This document shows positions 62,430 to 64,000 of a DNA stretch of 64,000 bases, one piece after another. A program made the position numbers and the translations under genes. Origin of the DNA: Xestospongia bergquistia (taxonomy: Eukaryota > Porifera > Demospongiae > Haplosclerida > Petrosiidae); NCBI GenBank assembly GCA_963965975.1, contig OZ014412.1:12290849-12354848 (forward strand), in the 5' to 3' direction. The notes under the pieces are model-generated. The model saw nothing but the letters and a program-made list of their open reading frames with translations. It made no database searches and had not been told where the DNA came from. Each line of letters opens with the position of its first letter. Position 1 is the first letter of the stretch.

Positions 62430-63050
62430 CAGTTAATAAGTTGGTTTCCATTAACACTTTACAGTCTTTAATTTTAAGCCTTTAGAAGGTTTAGACTATT
62501 GAGTAAATTTTATAGAGTAAACTGCTCAGTCTAAAGGACTTATGGGACGAAGTAAATAAACTGCCATGAACAGTTTAGTAAGTTCGTTTGCATTAACGCT
62601 CTAAACTCTTTAAATTAAAGAGTTTAGAAAGTTTAGCCTATTGAGTGAAGTTTATAAAGTAAACAGCTCAGTCTAAAGGACTCTATGGGACTAAGCAAAT
62701 AAACTGCTATTAACAATGTTTTGTAAGTTGGTTTGCATTAACACTCTAAAGTCTTTAAATTAAAGACTTTAGAATGTTTAGACTATTAAGTGAAGATTAT
62801 AAAGTAAACAGCTCAATTTAAAGGACTCTATGGGACTAACTAAAGAAATTGTTATTAACACGTTAGTAAGTTGGTTTCCATTAACACCTTACATTCTCTA
62901 ATTTTAAGTCTTTAGGAGGTTTAGACTATTGAGTAAATTTTATAGAGTAAACTGCTCAGTCCAAAGGACTCTATGGGACTAACTAAATCAACTGCTATTA
63001 ACTGTTTAGTCAGTTGGTTTGCATTAACACTCTAAAGTCTTTAAAATAAA
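62430..63050 (+). repeat. Second copy of the 0.7-kb divergent segment
   Basis: Partner of 59,800-60,480, with extra changes (CTGCCATGAAC, GTTTTGTAAG, ACATTCTCTAATTTTAAG). It lies within 1.2 kb of the array edge, where satellites are usually more divergent because exchange is less frequent. Confidence 0.77.
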
Positions 63051-63259
63051 GACTTTAGAAGGTTTAGACTATTGAGTGAAGTTAATAAAGTATAAAGCTC
63101 AGTCTAAAGGACTCTATGGGACTAACTAAATGAACTGTTATTAACAGTTTAGTAAGTTGGTTTGCATTGACAATCTAAAGTCTTTAAATTAAAGACTTTA
63201 GAAGGTTTAGACTATTGATTGAAGTTAACAAAGTAAACAGCTCAGTCTAATGGACTCTA

Positions 63260-63300
63260 TGGCACTAACTAAATTAACACTCTAAAGTCTTTAAATTAAA
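63260..63300 (+). repeat. Monomer with a 37-bp internal deletion near the array edge
   Basis: ctaactaaat (monomer positions 32-41) is joined directly to taacactctaaag (positions 79 on), removing the whole 19-bp palindrome and its right flank. I found no other monomer with this deletion in the window. Confidence 0.8.
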
Positions 63301-63580
63301 GACTTTAGAAGGTTTAGACTATTAAGTGAAGTTATTAAAGTAACAGCTCAGTCTAAAGGACTCAGTGGGACTAACTAAATAAACTGTTATTAACAGTTTA
63401 CTAAGTTGGTTTGCCTTAACACTCTAAAGTCTTTCAGTTAAAGACTTTAGAAGGTTTAGACTATTGATTGAAGTTAACAAAGTAAACAGCTCAGTCTAAA
63501 GGACTCTATGGGACTAACTAAATGAACTCTTATTAACAGTTTAGTAACTTGGTTTGCATTAACAATCTAAAGTTTTTAAA

Positions 63581-63587
63581 TTAAAGG
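63581..63587. other. Right boundary of the satellite array
   Basis: The last monomer reads taaagtttttaaattaaag, that is, the left arm of the 29-bp palindrome, the axis (A at about 63,580) and six bases of the right arm. Unrelated sequence (ggtaactgaaatgc) begins at about 63,587. The edge is sharp and lies inside the palindrome that also hosts switch 1. Confidence 0.9.
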
Positions 63588-63795
63588 GTAACTGAAATGC
63601 GTATTTTGAAATTTTTGAAACTTGATTATTTGTTAAAAATAATATGATAACATGTAAACCTTACTTCTTTTCTTGAAATGGAACTTTCTTTTGAAATAAA
63701 ACGAAGGCAAAGCTTGTTCAATCACAAGTCAGCCATCTTCTTCGTGTTTAAGCAGCAAAATCGGCGAAACGCAATATGACATCACAAGATGAACG
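63587..63795. other. Non-satellite flank upstream of the THAP gene
   Basis: About 209 bp without satellite similarity: an AT-rich left half (63,600-63,650), then a more balanced right half. An eight-base word, atcacaag, occurs at 63,721 and 63,781. TGACATCA (63,777-63,784) is one base from the palindromic CRE TGACGTCA, and GCCATCTT (63,732-63,739) resembles the core of a YY1 site in reverse. These are short matches that chance can produce. No convincing TATA box was seen. This is presumably promoter and 5' leader for the gene at 63,796. Confidence 0.5.
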
Positions 63796-64000
63796 ATGAA
63801 CACTATTCAACACCTGGTAAGAAGTGTGAACTATTGGAAAATACCTAAGAGATGTGTTGCTTTTGGTTGTGGTAATACTGCCAAGGATGGAGTGAGTCTA
63901 TTTTCATTCCCTAAAGATCCAGTACTCAGTAAAAAATGGACTGAGCAAGGAAAGAGAACCAGGGACGAGTGGTTAGGACCAACCAAGTACTCATTTTTGT
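63796..64000 (+). CDS. THAP-type C2CH zinc-finger protein, 5' part
   Basis: Open frame of 68 codons running off the window, with an in-frame TGA at 63,790-63,792 just upstream of the ATG. Residues 20-68 match the THAP domain, a zinc-coordinating DNA-binding fold found in animal transcription regulators and in P-element-type transposases. Visible marks: Cys20 and Cys25 (C-x4-C, as in human THAP1 Cys5/Cys10), Phe38-Pro39 in LFSFPKDP, the invariant Trp48, and PTKYS at 62-66. In THAP1 the same PTKYS leads into the third Cys of C-x2-H; here the next codon begins with T at base 64,000, so a Cys is expected there, followed by His outside the window. The AVPTIF-type box and the rest of the protein are not in view. 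The start is uncertain: family members usually begin 3-5 residues before the first Cys, where this sequence has ATA (63,841). The gene may be a host regulator or a THAP-bearing transposase; the window cannot tell. Confidence 0.8.
   Translation, partial: MNTIQHLVRSVNYWKIPKRCVAFGCGNTAKDGVSLFSFPKDPVLSKKWTEQGKRTRDEWLGPTKYSFL
63814..63822 (+). promoter_or_regulatory. Possible splice donor in the 5' region of the THAP gene
   Basis: CTG|GTAAGA at 63,817 resembles the animal 5' splice-site consensus. If used, the ATG at 63,796 would belong to an upstream exon, and the THAP finger would need an acceptor before 63,853. The candidate AGs at 63,848-63,851 would give an intron of only about 35 bp with no pyrimidine tract, so use together with the finger codons seen here is unlikely. 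Confidence 0.25.

Larger units (their letters stand above)
29901..63586 (+). repeat. 143-bp satellite array, forward block 3
   Basis: Forward-orientation continuation of the family, about 235 monomers. It is richer in short-range higher-order structure than block 1: tandem units of 709, 1000, 1142 and 1711 bp follow one another along the block. Its first 11 kb is largely a rearranged copy of block 1 (4.1-6.0 kb and 10.1-16.7 kb). It ends sharply at about 63,586, where the monomer breaks off inside its long palindrome and unrelated sequence begins. The final monomers carry a 37-bp internal deletion near 63,273 and scattered substitutions but are not heavily degenerate. No open frame of note was seen. 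Confidence 0.97.

Noticed and set aside
1..63586. CRISPR array, with the 29-bp palindrome as the repeat
   Set aside because: The intervals between palindromes are themselves near-identical copies of the rest of a 143-bp monomer, not unique spacers. There are no cas genes and the DNA is eukaryotic.
1..63586. Open reading frames within the array
   Set aside because: Every frame on both strands meets TAA, TAG or TGA repeatedly within each monomer (for example in ctaactaaataaac). Short ORFs recur only because the monomer recurs.
1..63586. Telomeric repeat or CENP-B box in the monomer
   Set aside because: No TTAGGG-type tandem and no sequence resembling the CENP-B box core (it needs CGGG, and the consensus has no CpG) was found.
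1..63586. Tandem array of MITEs or Helitron-internal repeats
   Set aside because: No element ends, target-site duplications or non-satellite core were seen in the array. Such an origin stays possible for the ancestral monomer but nothing here supports it.
63597..63647. Small ORF from the ATG at 63,597
   Set aside because: Sixteen sense codons ending at TGA 63,647, very AT-rich, with no recognisable features. It is best read as chance in the flank.
63720..63745. Minus-strand gene start (ATGGCTGACTTG within a YY1-like context)
   Set aside because: The frame stops after four codons. The YY1-like core is too short to call.

Overview
This window is almost entirely one eukaryotic satellite DNA array. 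Bases 1 to about 63,586 are some 445 tandem copies of an AT-rich monomer of 143 bp (about 29% G+C in the consensus I read by eye). The array is already under way at base 1, so its left end lies outside the window. It stops abruptly at about 63,586. The last 414 bases are single-copy-looking DNA carrying the 5' end of a THAP zinc-finger gene, which runs off the window. THAP domains are essentially an animal family, so the source is a metazoan. The THAP sequence reads like those common in cnidarians and other aquatic invertebrates, but that placement is only an impression. No other protein gene, tRNA, rRNA, CRISPR array or intact transposon is visible.

The array has three orientation blocks. 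Block 1 (1-16,745) is forward, block 2 (16,745-29,901) is reverse-complemented, and block 3 (29,901-63,586) is forward again. Each monomer has two near-perfect odd-centred palindromes (29 bp and 19 bp) plus a third, looped dyad that spans the monomer border. Both orientation switches fall exactly on the axis of one of these palindromes: the first on the 29-bp one, the second on the 19-bp one. The array's right edge falls 6 bp past the axis of a 29-bp palindrome. The palindromes are therefore the recurrent breakpoints of the array.

Monomers are not homogeneous. Recognisable subtypes recur in fixed order and form higher-order repeats (HORs). Tandem HORs of 633 bp (4 monomers plus a 61-bp stub), 709 (5-mer), 1000 (7-mer), 1142 (8-mer), 1571 (11-mer) and 1711 bp (12-mer) are visible, together with 2- to 7-kb segmental copies in both orientations. 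Paired copies differ by whole numbers of monomers or whole HOR units, as unequal exchange would produce. One ordered cassette of five marked subtypes (called C-B-E-F-D here) recurs many times, in both orientations.

The right flank (63,587-63,795) is AT-rich with two weak regulatory-site look-alikes. The THAP reading frame opens at 63,796. Its zinc finger starts about 270 bp from the satellite, and an ATA codon stands where THAP proteins usually begin.

All alignments were made by eye using diagnostic variants, so block edges are approximate (tens of bases) unless a precise base is argued. Assembly error is a real alternative for the large duplications and inversions.
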